A stretch of DNA of 5,522 nt from NCBI GenBank assembly GCA_017483425.1, contig JAFUWM010000042.1:1-5522 (forward strand), given 5' to 3'. Below are positions 1-5,157 of the stretch, one piece after another (the stretch's first letter is position 1; each line of letters starts with the position of its first letter). Position numbers and translations under genes: made by a program. The notes under the pieces were generated by a model. That model was given only the letters and a program-made list of their open reading frames with translations, searched no databases and was not told the DNA's origin. Origin of the DNA: Lachnospiraceae bacterium (GTDB taxonomy: Bacteria; Bacillota; Clostridia; Lachnospirales; Lachnospiraceae).

Positions 1-215
1 ATTTGTTACCGCATTCTTGGATTTTACAACTTATAAGAAGTTCGCAGACTCTCTCGCATGGGAGACGGAGGTGTGGATCGCAGATATTCCTGATCACATG
101 ATTCATCTGAACGGAGATAAATTCCTTGGACCGAGAAATAAAGATGTATGACTGTATATGTATATACATGACTGAAAACAACAGCGCCCTTAATAATGTC
201 ACTGTCTCAGGCAAC
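1..215. repeat. Left copy of 215-bp inverted repeat
   Basis: Seen directly: this segment is the reverse complement of 5308-5522 with a single mismatch (A at 142, versus G on the corresponding strand at 5381). Identity stops sharply after position 215. The repeat contains the 3' end of a restriction endonuclease gene (2-151), a 16-bp spacer, and the first 48 bases of a flagellin-like frame starting at ATG 168. A 12-bp palindrome (ATGTATATACAT, 158-169) lies in the spacer and is flanked by two ATGACTG copies. Nothing resembles transposon ends: no transposase is present and the repeat cuts through a coding sequence. Confidence 0.97.
2..151 (+). CDS. BsuBI/PstI-family type II restriction endonuclease, C-terminal fragment (left copy)
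   Basis: An open frame enters from the window edge and stops at TGA 149-151, giving 49 residues. It contains a run around WETEVWIAD, then PDHMIHLNGDKFLGPR, ending in NKDV. From memory this matches the extreme C-terminus of R.PstI (VTAF...AWETEVWIAD.PDHM.H.NGD.FLGP), the conserved C-terminal block of the BsuBI/PstI family. Prototype members cut CTGCAG; the specificity of this protein cannot be read from a tail. Full-length members are about 310-330 residues, so some 270 residues, including the catalytic core, lie outside the window. No partner methyltransferase is visible. The frame reads into the window, so the rest of the gene lies to the left. The right-end copy encodes the same residues. 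Confidence 0.88.
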   Translation, partial: FVTAFLDFTTYKKFADSLAWETEVWIADIPDHMIHLNGDKFLGPRNKDV

Positions 216-218
216 TGA
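168..218 (+). pseudogene. Truncated start of flagellin-like frame (left copy)
   Basis: The left repeat copy carries the same frame that on the right continues into a flagellin-like C-terminus. Here it reads MTENNSALNNVTVSGN and hits TGA (216-218) one codon after homology between the copies ends. There is no Shine-Dalgarno-like sequence ahead of the ATG. It is best read as a fragment cut by recombination, not as a functional 16-residue peptide. Confidence 0.5.
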
Positions 219-460
219 ACTGATGCGCTCAAAGAGAACAGCGTTGTTTGCTATGAACCGCCTCATTTCTACAAAGGTGTTCATAATTTGGATGCTGACC
301 TCGATTGCAACATCACTTCGAAGTACAGCGGAAAGCATAGCGATGCCTTGTTCCGTAAAGGCATAAGGCAGATAACTCCGTCCGCCATATTCCTCACTTG
401 GGGTCGCAATTTGCGACCTCAAGCGGCTGCGACCTCAAGTCGAGTTAACTATATCATACC
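207..460 (-). pseudogene. ORF6N-domain protein, broken gene fragment
   Basis: The minus-strand frame from about 424 down to 207 carries the typical second half of an ORF6N domain: LRSQIAT, GGRSYLPYAFTEQGIAML, AVLRSD, IQIMNTFVEMRRFI and LFERISSV. ORF6N proteins occur in phages, plasmids and other mobile DNA and are thought to bind DNA. The gene is damaged at both ends. Upstream (450-425, minus strand) the frame shows residues LTRLEVAA as expected just before LRSQIAT, but a TAG (complement of 449-451) stands where a Gln codon is usual, and a -1-type frameshift near 424-428 separates it from the main frame. At the other end the protein stops (TGA, complement of 207-209) right where the 215-bp repeat begins, although family members normally continue. 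A TTG start at about 422 would give 71 residues, but I think this is a remnant. Domain identity is confident; pseudogene status is inferred. Confidence 0.78.
412..439. repeat. 12-bp direct repeat inside the ORF6N remnant
   Basis: TGCGACCTCAAG occurs at 412-423 and again at 428-439, a 16-bp period. The first copy also forms half of a near-perfect palindrome (GGTCGCAA T TTGCGACC, 402-418). The direct repeat sits exactly where the ORF6N frame shifts, so slippage or a short duplication may have caused the frameshift. Confidence 0.7.
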
Positions 461-650
461 GGAAACTGACATACAAGCGGAACTTTCAGAATTGATTCAT
501 CGTTTCCTGATCAGCGAGCGCCGGATATTTGTACCCTGAAACTTAACGCATTTTTCATTGAAAAATGTCGTTTTTATGTCACTCCCGGATAAAAAACGCT
601 AAAATCAAGCAGAAATCTTACAAAAATGTTACGTTTTTTTGCGAGAATGC
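461..650. other. AT-rich intergenic stretch with one small hairpin
   Basis: I recognise no gene between the ORF6N remnant and the hup promoter. The only clear structure is a perfect 8-bp stem with a 3-base loop (CATTTTTC ATT GAAAAATG, 549-567), followed on the plus strand by a short T run (571-575). It could be a weak terminator, but it is AT-only in its core. The mazG gene that often precedes hup in Clostridia is not here. Confidence 0.4.
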
Positions 651-679
651 TTGACAATTAAGCCTTTAACAGTTATAAC
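651..679 (+). promoter_or_regulatory. Sigma-A type promoter of hup
   Basis: A perfect -35 box TTGACA (651-656) is followed after a 17-bp spacer by TATAAC (674-679), five of six matches to the -10 consensus. Transcription would start near 686, giving a leader of about 60 nt before hup. A 10-bp palindrome (ATAACGTTAT, 675-684) overlaps the -10 box and the likely start, where a repressor could sit. Confidence 0.85.
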
Positions 680-746
680 GTTATGTGTGGTCGCAATGAG
701 GCGCCATTTGTTACAATCTTTATTTATTAGAGGAGGAGTTCATCAA

Positions 747-1025
747 ATGAACAAGACAGAATTAGTTGCAGCAATCGCAAGCAAGGCTGACATTTCAAAG
801 AAGGACGCTGAGAAGGCTCTTAAGGCTTTCACAGATACAGTTGGAGCACAGCTTAAGAAAGGTGACAAGATCCAGCTTGTTGGCTTCGGAACTTTTGAAG
901 TAGCTAAGAGAGCAGCTCGTGAGGGCAGAAATCCCCAGACCGGCGCTACAATGAAGATCGCTGCATCAAAGGCACCTAAGTTTAAGCCCGGTAAGGCTCT
1001 TAAGGATCTCGTAAACAAGAAGTAA
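747..1025 (+). CDS. hup: DNA-binding protein HU
   Basis: This encodes 92 residues, the standard HU length. HU is a small dimeric nucleoid protein that bends and compacts DNA without strong sequence preference. The sequence shows the N-terminal helical dimerisation part (MNKTELVAAIA...DISKKDAEKAL), the GFGTFEV turn (residues 46-52), and the arm signature GRNPQTG (60-66) with the DNA-intercalating proline at 63, ending KPGKALKDLVNKK. The ATG at 747 is chosen over upstream in-frame starts because it gives the canonical N-terminus and follows a strong ribosome-binding site (AGGAGGAG, 731-738) at 8 nt spacing. A good sigma-A promoter lies upstream and a terminator-like hairpin downstream, so it can be expressed strongly by itself. 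rqcP follows on the same strand. HU rather than IHF is favoured by its sequence and by the Firmicute context. Confidence 0.97.
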   Translation: MNKTELVAAIASKADISKKDAEKALKAFTDTVGAQLKKGDKIQLVGFGTFEVAKRAAREGRNPQTGATMKIAASKAPKFKPGKALKDLVNKK

Positions 1026-1062
1026 TCATCTTGTAAGTTCGGTAATTATAATGAACGAACGG

Positions 1063-1095
1063 GCGTCTGCCGAAATGGCGGGCGCTCTTCTTTTT
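1063..1095 (+). terminator. Terminator-like hairpin between hup and rqcP
   Basis: A 9-bp stem with two G-T pairs (GCGTCTGCC, 1063-1071; GGCGGGCGC, 1077-1085) has a 5-base loop and is followed by TCTTCTTTTT up to 1095. This fits a Rho-independent terminator. Its T run abuts the ribosome-binding site of rqcP (1096-1099), so rqcP would be transcribed only by read-through unless it has its own promoter. Confidence 0.65.
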
Positions 1096-1106
1096 GGAGC
1101 ATAGAA

Positions 1107-1346
1107 ATGAGACTTGACAAATACCTGAAAGTATCACGCCTTATCAAGAGGCGTACCGTGGCAAATGAAGCCTGTGACGCCGGCCGGGTCAGCGTGAACG
1201 GCAAAGTGGCAAAGGCAGGCGCCGATATTAAGCCCGGAGACGAGATATCCATAGTTTTTGGCGACAAGACTGTCAGCGTTAAGGTTCTGTCTGTTGCCGA
1301 AACCGTAAAAAAAGAAGAGGCGCAGGGAATGTACGAATATATCTGA
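1107..1346 (+). CDS. rqcP: RqcP (YabO) S4-domain ribosome quality control protein
   Basis: This is a 79-residue protein that is almost entirely one S4 RNA-binding domain. It begins MRLDKYLKVSRLIKRRT, continues with DAGRVSVNGKVAK (residues 24-36) and PGDEISI (43-49), and ends KKEEAQGMYEYI. It closely resembles my recollection of B. subtilis RqcP/YabO (MRLDKFLKVSRLIKRRT..., about 86 residues), including Arg2 and Arg16, residues I recall as important for RNA contacts. In that organism RqcP binds stalled 50S subunits and works with RqcH to add alanine tails to the trapped nascent chain. GGAG (1096-1099) lies 7 nt before the ATG. Sitting directly behind hup matches the conserved Firmicute order. 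The usual followers yabP, yabQ and divIC are absent; palindromic repeats follow instead. Confidence 0.93.
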   Translation: MRLDKYLKVSRLIKRRTVANEACDAGRVSVNGKVAKAGADIKPGDEISIVFGDKTVSVKVLSVAETVKKEEAQGMYEYI

Positions 1347-1374
1347 TGCTGTTCACCGCCGAGCCACGCGCTCG

Positions 1375-1441
1375 CCGCGGGTCGCTAGACAGCCAGTGGC
1401 TGTCTGTTTAGCGACGACCGTAGCGGAGCGGAGACCTGCGG
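1375..1441. repeat. Intergenic palindrome A
   Basis: A strong hairpin is formed by GTCGCTA (1381-1387) plus GACAGCC (1388-1394), a 3-base loop, then GGCTGTC (1398-1404), a 4-base bulge and TAGCGAC (1409-1415), giving 14 pairs. An alternative outer pairing joins CCGCGGGTC (1375-1383) with GACCTGCGG (1433-1441), 8 of 9. The block is more GC-rich than its flanks. No T run follows, so it does not look like a plain terminator; a dispersed REP-like repeat is more likely. Confidence 0.75.
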
Positions 1442-1462
1442 CCCAATATACTTAACTAACCG

Positions 1463-1506
1463 GCACGCCGCCCATCGACTTTAGTCGATTATGCATGGCG
1501 GCGTGC
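1463..1506. repeat. Intergenic palindrome B
   Basis: The outer arms GCACGCCGCC(C)AT (1463-1475) and ATGGCGGCGTGC (1495-1506) pair apart from one bulged C. Inside the left part is a second perfect stem, ATCGAC TTTA GTCGAT (1474-1489). No T run follows. Confidence 0.75.
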
Positions 1507-1508
1507 AT

Positions 1509-1547
1509 GTTGCAATTCAGCGCATTGGCTATGCGCTGAATTGTAAC
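1509..1547. repeat. Intergenic palindrome C
   Basis: A 17-bp stem, 16 Watson-Crick pairs plus one G-T, is formed by 1509-1525 and 1531-1547 around the loop TGGCT. It begins two bases after palindrome B ends. It has no T tail on the plus strand. It may stop or slow transcription arriving from rqcP or simply be a repeat unit. Confidence 0.8.
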
Positions 1548-1580
1548 AAATATATTTGACCCTGACATCACAAATATATT
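1547..1580. repeat. Direct repeat CAAATATATT ahead of the EAL gene
   Basis: CAAATATATT occurs at 1547-1556 and 1571-1580, a 24-bp period, ending 12 bases before the start codon of the GGDEF/EAL gene. The pair could be a tandem regulator site or AT-rich promoter material; no convincing -35/-10 pair with proper spacing could be assigned here. Confidence 0.45.
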
Positions 1581-1592
1581 AAACTGTATAGC

Positions 1593-3254
1593 ATGAGAGC
1601 GGATAATAACGAACTGCAACTGCATTTTTTACGGGAGATATCCGAAGGACCCGTTTCTCTTGCCCGGTTTAACGAGGCTCTGGGAGCTGTAGCCTATTAT
1701 CTGCATATATTCGGGATAGAAGCGGAATATGTAGGCGATTTCAAGCTGTCCGCAGGCAAAAGGAATATCCTCCTTTACCAGAGGGAAAGCGGGATGCCTG
1801 CAGATGAGCCCTTAAGCTTCACTTTTCATATGGATCCCCGGCGTTCCGTAGTCATATATATATATCCGGCAGATAAACCCTTTGAAGAAAGCGAACGCGA
1901 TACTCTGGAGATGTACGCTACAGAGTGTATGTTTTATCTTGCGAGGCTGCGTCTTGATGACGATGATCACAGGTTTGCAAACCAGCAGCAGACTACGGGG
2001 CTGCCTAATGCTTCCGGTTACTTGCATAATGTGACGGAGCTCATGAAAAAGGACATTCCGTTTAATATATACTGCGCGTTTTACTTCAACCTGAAAGATT
2101 TCGGAGAAATAAACAGAGCCTACGGCAGGGAAAAGGGAGACGAAGTATTATGGCAGTATGCCTCGTATTTAAATGATTTCATAGAGGATGATGAAGCGCT
2201 CGGCCATCTGGGCGGTGATAATTTCATGGCTCTCATCAAAAAGACCCGCCGGGACAAATTTATAAAACTCATATCAAATGTGACTCTCATGCTTGATATT
2301 GATGAAAGAAGTGAGGATATACATATAGCTTCGACGATCGGCATATGGGATATCCTGTCGGATGTATCCGATCCGGGAGAGGTTATCAGCAGACCCTCTA
2401 TCGCGCTTAATCAGGCTAAAAACGTGCTCCATCAGAGTATAGCTTATGCCTCCGACAATCTTATAACACGGATAAGCCAGCAGAAAACAGTGCTGAAGGA
2501 TTATGAGGAAGCCCTCGCAAACGAAGAGTTTGTCGTATATTACCAGCCAAAGGTTGATTCAAGGAATAAGATGCTTGTGGGAGCGGAGGCTCTGGTGCGA
2601 TGGATTCATGACGGCAAAATGGTATCCCCGGGCGTATTTATCCCGGCACTTGAGGAGAACGGACAGACTCTTGCGCTTGACCTCTATGTGCTGCGCCATG
2701 TATGCAGGGACATCGTGAAATGGATACTCATGGGCTATGATCCGGTTCCCGTATCTGTAAACTTTTCAAGAAAAGACCTGAAAGACAAGAAACTCGTGGA
2801 AAAGATAAACGAGATCATAGAACAGGCTAAGCTTGATAAGAAATATATAGAAGTGGAGCTTACGGAAACAGTCGATGAGGCGGAGCATGGCGTACTGTCA
2901 GGCTTTATAAGTGATTTATACCAAAAAAACATCATGACGGCGATAGACGACTTCGGCTCAGGATACTCGGCTCTCGCGACACTCAGGGAATTCCAGATAC
3001 ATACCCTTAAGATAGACAGATCTTTCGTAAACGGAGATGATTTCTCATGGAAAGATGAGATCATTCTGAAGGATATAATTCATATGGCTCACGAGCTTGG
3101 TATGGATGTGCTCATAGAAGGAGTGGAAAGGGCAGATCAGCTGTTTTTTGTAAATAATGCCGGCTGCTATGTGATTCAAGGCTATTATTATGACAGACCC
3201 TTGCCTAAGGCTGAGTTTGAGGAGCGGCTGCAAAACAAGCAGTACAAAAAATGA
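1593..3254 (+). CDS. Degenerate GGDEF / intact EAL protein, predicted c-di-GMP phosphodiesterase
   Basis: This is a 553-residue protein without membrane segments. Residues ~10-125 form an unassigned, possibly GAF-like sensory region ending in a helix near FEESERDTLEMYA. Residues ~135-290 are a GGDEF domain that looks inactive: the signature is GGDNF (207-211), the usual metal-binding Asp of the DxD motif is Asn166, and no RxxD inhibitory site precedes it. Residues ~300-545 are an EAL domain with every key position I can check: EAL (332-334), Asn390 in VSVNFSR, Glu425 in ELTET, Asp452-Asp453 in DDFGSGYSAL, Lys473, Glu509 and Glu512 in EGVE, and QGYYYDRP (529-536). From family knowledge this predicts hydrolysis of c-di-GMP to pGpG in the cytoplasm, which generally favours motility; the degenerate GGDEF may bind GTP as a regulatory domain. 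The ATG at 1593 has no clear Shine-Dalgarno sequence. The stop overlaps the next gene by 4 bp. Confidence 0.93.
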   Translation: MRADNNELQLHFLREISEGPVSLARFNEALGAVAYYLHIFGIEAEYVGDFKLSAGKRNILLYQRESGMPADEPLSFTFHMDPRRSVVIYIYPADKPFEESERDTLEMYATECMFYLARLRLDDDDHRFANQQQTTGLPNASGYLHNVTELMKKDIPFNIYCAFYFNLKDFGEINRAYGREKGDEVLWQYASYLNDFIEDDEALGHLGGDNFMALIKKTRRDKFIKLISNVTLMLDIDERSEDIHIASTIGIWDILSDVSDPGEVISRPSIALNQAKNVLHQSIAYASDNLITRISQQKTVLKDYEEALANEEFVVYYQPKVDSRNKMLVGAEALVRWIHDGKMVSPGVFIPALEENGQTLALDLYVLRHVCRDIVKWILMGYDPVPVSVNFSRKDLKDKKLVEKINEIIEQAKLDKKYIEVELTETVDEAEHGVLSGFISDLYQKNIMTAIDDFGSGYSALATLREFQIHTLKIDRSFVNGDDFSWKDEIILKDIIHMAHELGMDVLIEGVERADQLFFVNNAGCYVIQGYYYDRPLPKAEFEERLQNKQYKK

Positions 3255-4591
3255 AGCAAAAAAAATATATACCGTATATCTTTGCAATTATCTGCACGCT
3301 GGTATATCTGAGTCTGGTCTTTAACAATAATGTATGGCTTGACGAAGCCTTTTCCGCGTCCATTATCAGATGTGATTTCGGGGAGATGATATCAAGGACT
3401 TTTGCCGACACGCTGCCCCCCTTTTATAATTTTTCAGCATGGCTCTTTACACATATATTTGGTTTCTCTACAGTGACCCTTAAGATTTTTTCCGTCATAC
3501 CGATGCTTCTGCTAATGCTTGTTTCGGCGCGTTTCTTACCGGAGGTATCATCTGTACAGACAGCTTGCATATACATAGTGTTAATGACCGCCATGCCGCA
3601 CTTATTAGAGCATGGGGTAGAGATACGTATGTACAGCTGGGCTGTGTTTTTCGCGTCAGCCACTGCCGTCTTCGCTGTCTGCGTAATAAAAGAATTGCCG
3701 CATACAAAACCATGGCTTATCCTTGTCACGGTTCTCGGGGCATATACCCACCAATACGCCCTTATAGCGGAAGCCTTTGTCTGGCTGATGCTGTTGGTTA
3801 TCTTTTTATGGAAAAAAAACGTGACTGGCTGGCTTAAAATGGCTCTCATCTGTATCGTGCTATACATACCATGCGCAATATTGACGGTGCGGCAGATGAA
3901 AGCAGCAACGACGTATTTTTCTGCGTCCCCCGCGACCTTTGACAGTCTGATGGCATCCATAAGATATCCTTTTGTAACCAATATTACCGTCTTATCTGCC
4001 ATTCTGATGATATCGACGGTATCATTATTTGTATATGCCTGTATAAGAAAAGAGTTCATATCCGCATACTACATATCAATATATGTTCTGGCGGCTATAT
4101 TGTCCTTTTGCCTGATGTGGATTACGGATTCGACTTTCTTCACCTCCAGATACCTGATGCCCTCCATCGGTATTCTCTGGCTGGGTCTCGCTTTGGCTCT
4201 GGATGAGGTCTTTTCGGAAAGTAGAATCTTAAAAGCAGCTGCCGTATTGATCGTATCGGCAGTCCTTATCTTAGTATATATCCGACAGTTTCAGGCTGAA
4301 TATGTTGATATGTCCGCTTTTGAAGATTTCATTTCCACGACCGGCGCTGATGACGGATATGTGATATATGAGGACTTCCCTGAAATAGAAATATGCCTTG
4401 GATACTATGCACCATGGTTAAAAAAATATGAACCGGAAGACATAAGCAGTGCCAGGGGAAGCAAATATCTTTTCATAAACGGGGATTCAGATACTGACAA
4501 TACAAAAAAAATAAAAAATTTTGATCTCAGGTATATTGAAAATTTAAGTTTTGACCGATATACCTTTAAAGCATACGAATTAACCGAATAA
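3251..4591 (+). CDS. GT-C type multi-pass membrane glycosyltransferase
   Basis: This encodes a 446-residue hydrophobic protein with about 10-12 membrane helices between residues 7 and 346 and a soluble, probably extracytoplasmic tail (~347-446). The first loop carries WLDEAFS (Asp31-Glu32), then DTLPPFYN (53-60) and the FG of HIFGFS; later come RMY (126-128), YTHQYA (165-170) and SRYLMP (299-304). An acidic pair in the first loop, followed by D..PPxY and R.Y, is the pattern of GT-C enzymes (ArnT/PMT/GT39-like), which move sugars from polyprenyl-phosphate donors onto lipids, glycans or proteins at the outer membrane face. The substrate cannot be told. The ATG overlaps the stop of the EAL gene (ATGA, 3251-3254), with no good ribosome-binding site of its own, so translational coupling is likely. 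The link to c-di-GMP control and to yjfB downstream suggests a surface or motility role, which is inference. Confidence 0.8.
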   Translation: MKQKKYIPYIFAIICTLVYLSLVFNNNVWLDEAFSASIIRCDFGEMISRTFADTLPPFYNFSAWLFTHIFGFSTVTLKIFSVIPMLLLMLVSARFLPEVSSVQTACIYIVLMTAMPHLLEHGVEIRMYSWAVFFASATAVFAVCVIKELPHTKPWLILVTVLGAYTHQYALIAEAFVWLMLLVIFLWKKNVTGWLKMALICIVLYIPCAILTVRQMKAATTYFSASPATFDSLMASIRYPFVTNITVLSAILMISTVSLFVYACIRKEFISAYYISIYVLAAILSFCLMWITDSTFFTSRYLMPSIGILWLGLALALDEVFSESRILKAAAVLIVSAVLILVYIRQFQAEYVDMSAFEDFISTTGADDGYVIYEDFPEIEICLGYYAPWLKKYEPEDISSARGSKYLFINGDSDTDNTKKIKNFDLRYIENLSFDRYTFKAYELTE

Positions 4592-4621
4592 TTTCGTATG
4601 ATGCATCTTACTTTTTTTGAA

Positions 4622-4629
4622 GGGAGTGA
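4622..4629 (+). promoter_or_regulatory. Ribosome-binding site deciding the yjfB start
   Basis: GGGAGTGA includes a good match to the anti-16S core, with GGAG at 4623-4626 placed 8 nt before ATG 4635. An in-frame ATG at 4617 lies ahead of this site and lacks one of its own, so 4635 is the start. Confidence 0.85.
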
Positions 4630-4634
4630 TCACG

Positions 4635-4841
4635 ATGGATGCTTTAGGCATGGTAGCACCGACAGGTCTTATCCAGGATATGTCTACTGCTTTGTCAGCC
4701 GCAAAGACTGGCAATGAAGCAGGCGTAGCTTTACTGTCAAAAGCTCTTGATACCCAGGATGCTATGGGAGCATCGATGGTCCGTATGATGGAGCAGTCCG
4801 TAAACCCCGGAGTGGGTGGAAATTTTGATATGTCGGTCTGA
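4635..4841 (+). CDS. YjfB-family putative motility protein
   Basis: This is a 68-residue protein beginning MDALGMV. The middle and C-terminus (ALLSKALDTQDAMG, MVRMMEQSVNP, GVGGNFDMSV) follow the pattern of the YjfB 'putative motility protein' family: a short helical protein with a conserved LKKALD-like helix and an ending close to NPxxGxxxDxxV. B. subtilis YjfB is about 60 residues. The molecular function is not established; genes of this family are associated with flagellar regulons. No signal peptide or membrane segment is visible. It lies 43 bp after the GT-C gene with no terminator between and has a strong terminator hairpin behind it, so it is probably the last gene of the operon. The start is set by the ribosome-binding site at 4622-4629. 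Confidence 0.8.
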   Translation: MDALGMVAPTGLIQDMSTALSAAKTGNEAGVALLSKALDTQDAMGASMVRMMEQSVNPGVGGNFDMSV

Positions 4842-4866
4842 ACACATCTAAGTAGGATGAAAGCGG

Positions 4867-4898
4867 AAACAGGAGCTCTCGCGAGAGAGCTCCTGTTT
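4867..4898 (+). terminator. Terminator of the EAL / GT-C / yjfB unit
   Basis: A perfect 14-bp stem (4867-4880 with 4885-4898) encloses the tetraloop GCGA, 25 bases after the yjfB stop. The arms are AAACAGGAGCTCTC and its complement, so the stem has A's before and T's after it and could work in both directions. The T run is short (three T, then G, T). Confidence 0.8.
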
Positions 4899-4969
4899 GT
4901 GCGTATGACGGGTATGCCGAAAAAGCGGAATCAAAAACCAATTTCAGCTTGAAATTGCCATAAAAATGA

Positions 4970-4990
4970 AAGGGTCGGAAAGACCTTTTT
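4970..4990 (+). terminator. Small terminator-like hairpin
   Basis: AAGGGTC (4970-4976) pairs with GACCTTT (4982-4988), with one G-T pair, around loop GGAAA, and five T's run to 4990. No gene obviously needs it, as the yjfB terminator lies 70 bp upstream. Confidence 0.5.
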
Positions 4991-5042
4991 GACTTACAAG
5001 AGAGGTGCTTTTGGCGGCATCAAACAATACAGTATTTACCAG

Positions 5043-5069
5043 GAGTCGATCAATCGGCTCTTTTCTTTT
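5043..5069 (+). terminator. Terminator-like hairpin with long T tail
   Basis: GAGTCGA (5043-5049) pairs with TCGGCTC (5054-5060), with one G-T pair, around TCAA, followed by TTTTCTTTT (5061-5069). The shape is a typical Rho-independent terminator for a plus-strand transcript. It would block plus-strand transcripts from running antisense into the flagellin-like remnant. Confidence 0.65.
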
Positions 5070-5157
5070 GCCTGAAACCGGATTTTGAAACTTTTTCATC
5101 ACCAGACGCAGACCCGGATTCCCTTGAATAATGGATGTGGAAAGTTTGCAGTTTTTT

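Larger units (their letters stand above)
4842..5157. other. Gene-poor region with several terminator-like hairpins
   Basis: I see no supportable gene between yjfB and the flagellin-like remnant. The stretch contains the yjfB terminator (4867-4898), a small 7-bp hairpin CAATTTC/GAAATTG (4939-4957), and two more terminator-like hairpins (4970-4990 and 5043-5069). A 25-codon frame from TTG 5011 has a ribosome-binding-like AGAGGTG ahead of it but runs through the last hairpin. Confidence 0.6.

Noticed and set aside
288..539. 83-codon plus-strand frame opposite the ORF6N remnant
   Set aside because: It lies antisense to clear ORF6N-like protein sequence and has no family resemblance of its own.
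1047..1052. TATAAT between hup and rqcP as an rqcP promoter
   Set aside because: There is no -35 box at 16-18 bp upstream and the terminator-like hairpin lies downstream of it, before rqcP.
1556..1592. Sigma-A promoter for the EAL gene using TTGACC (1556-1561) with TATATT (1575-1580) or TATAGC (1587-1592)
   Set aside because: The spacers would be 13 or 25 bp, both outside the working range.
3424..4059. 211-codon minus-strand open frame opposite the GT-C gene
   Set aside because: It is the reverse shadow of a well-supported membrane protein gene, with no recognisable domain and no ribosome-binding site context.
4567..4591. Possible sigma-D (flagellar) promoter before yjfB: TAAA (4567-4570) and CCGAATAA (4584-4591)
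   Set aside because: The -10 element has an extra base compared with GCCGATAA and the spacer is shorter than the usual ~15. The alternative ACCGATAT at 4554-4561 lacks a -35 TAAA at the right distance.
5011..5088. 25-codon plus-strand frame starting TTG with AGAGGTG ahead, containing LPETG near its end
   Set aside because: The LPETG is only a few residues from the stop, with no membrane anchor or charged tail behind it, there is no signal peptide, and the frame runs through a terminator-like hairpin. Chance is more likely than a sortase substrate.
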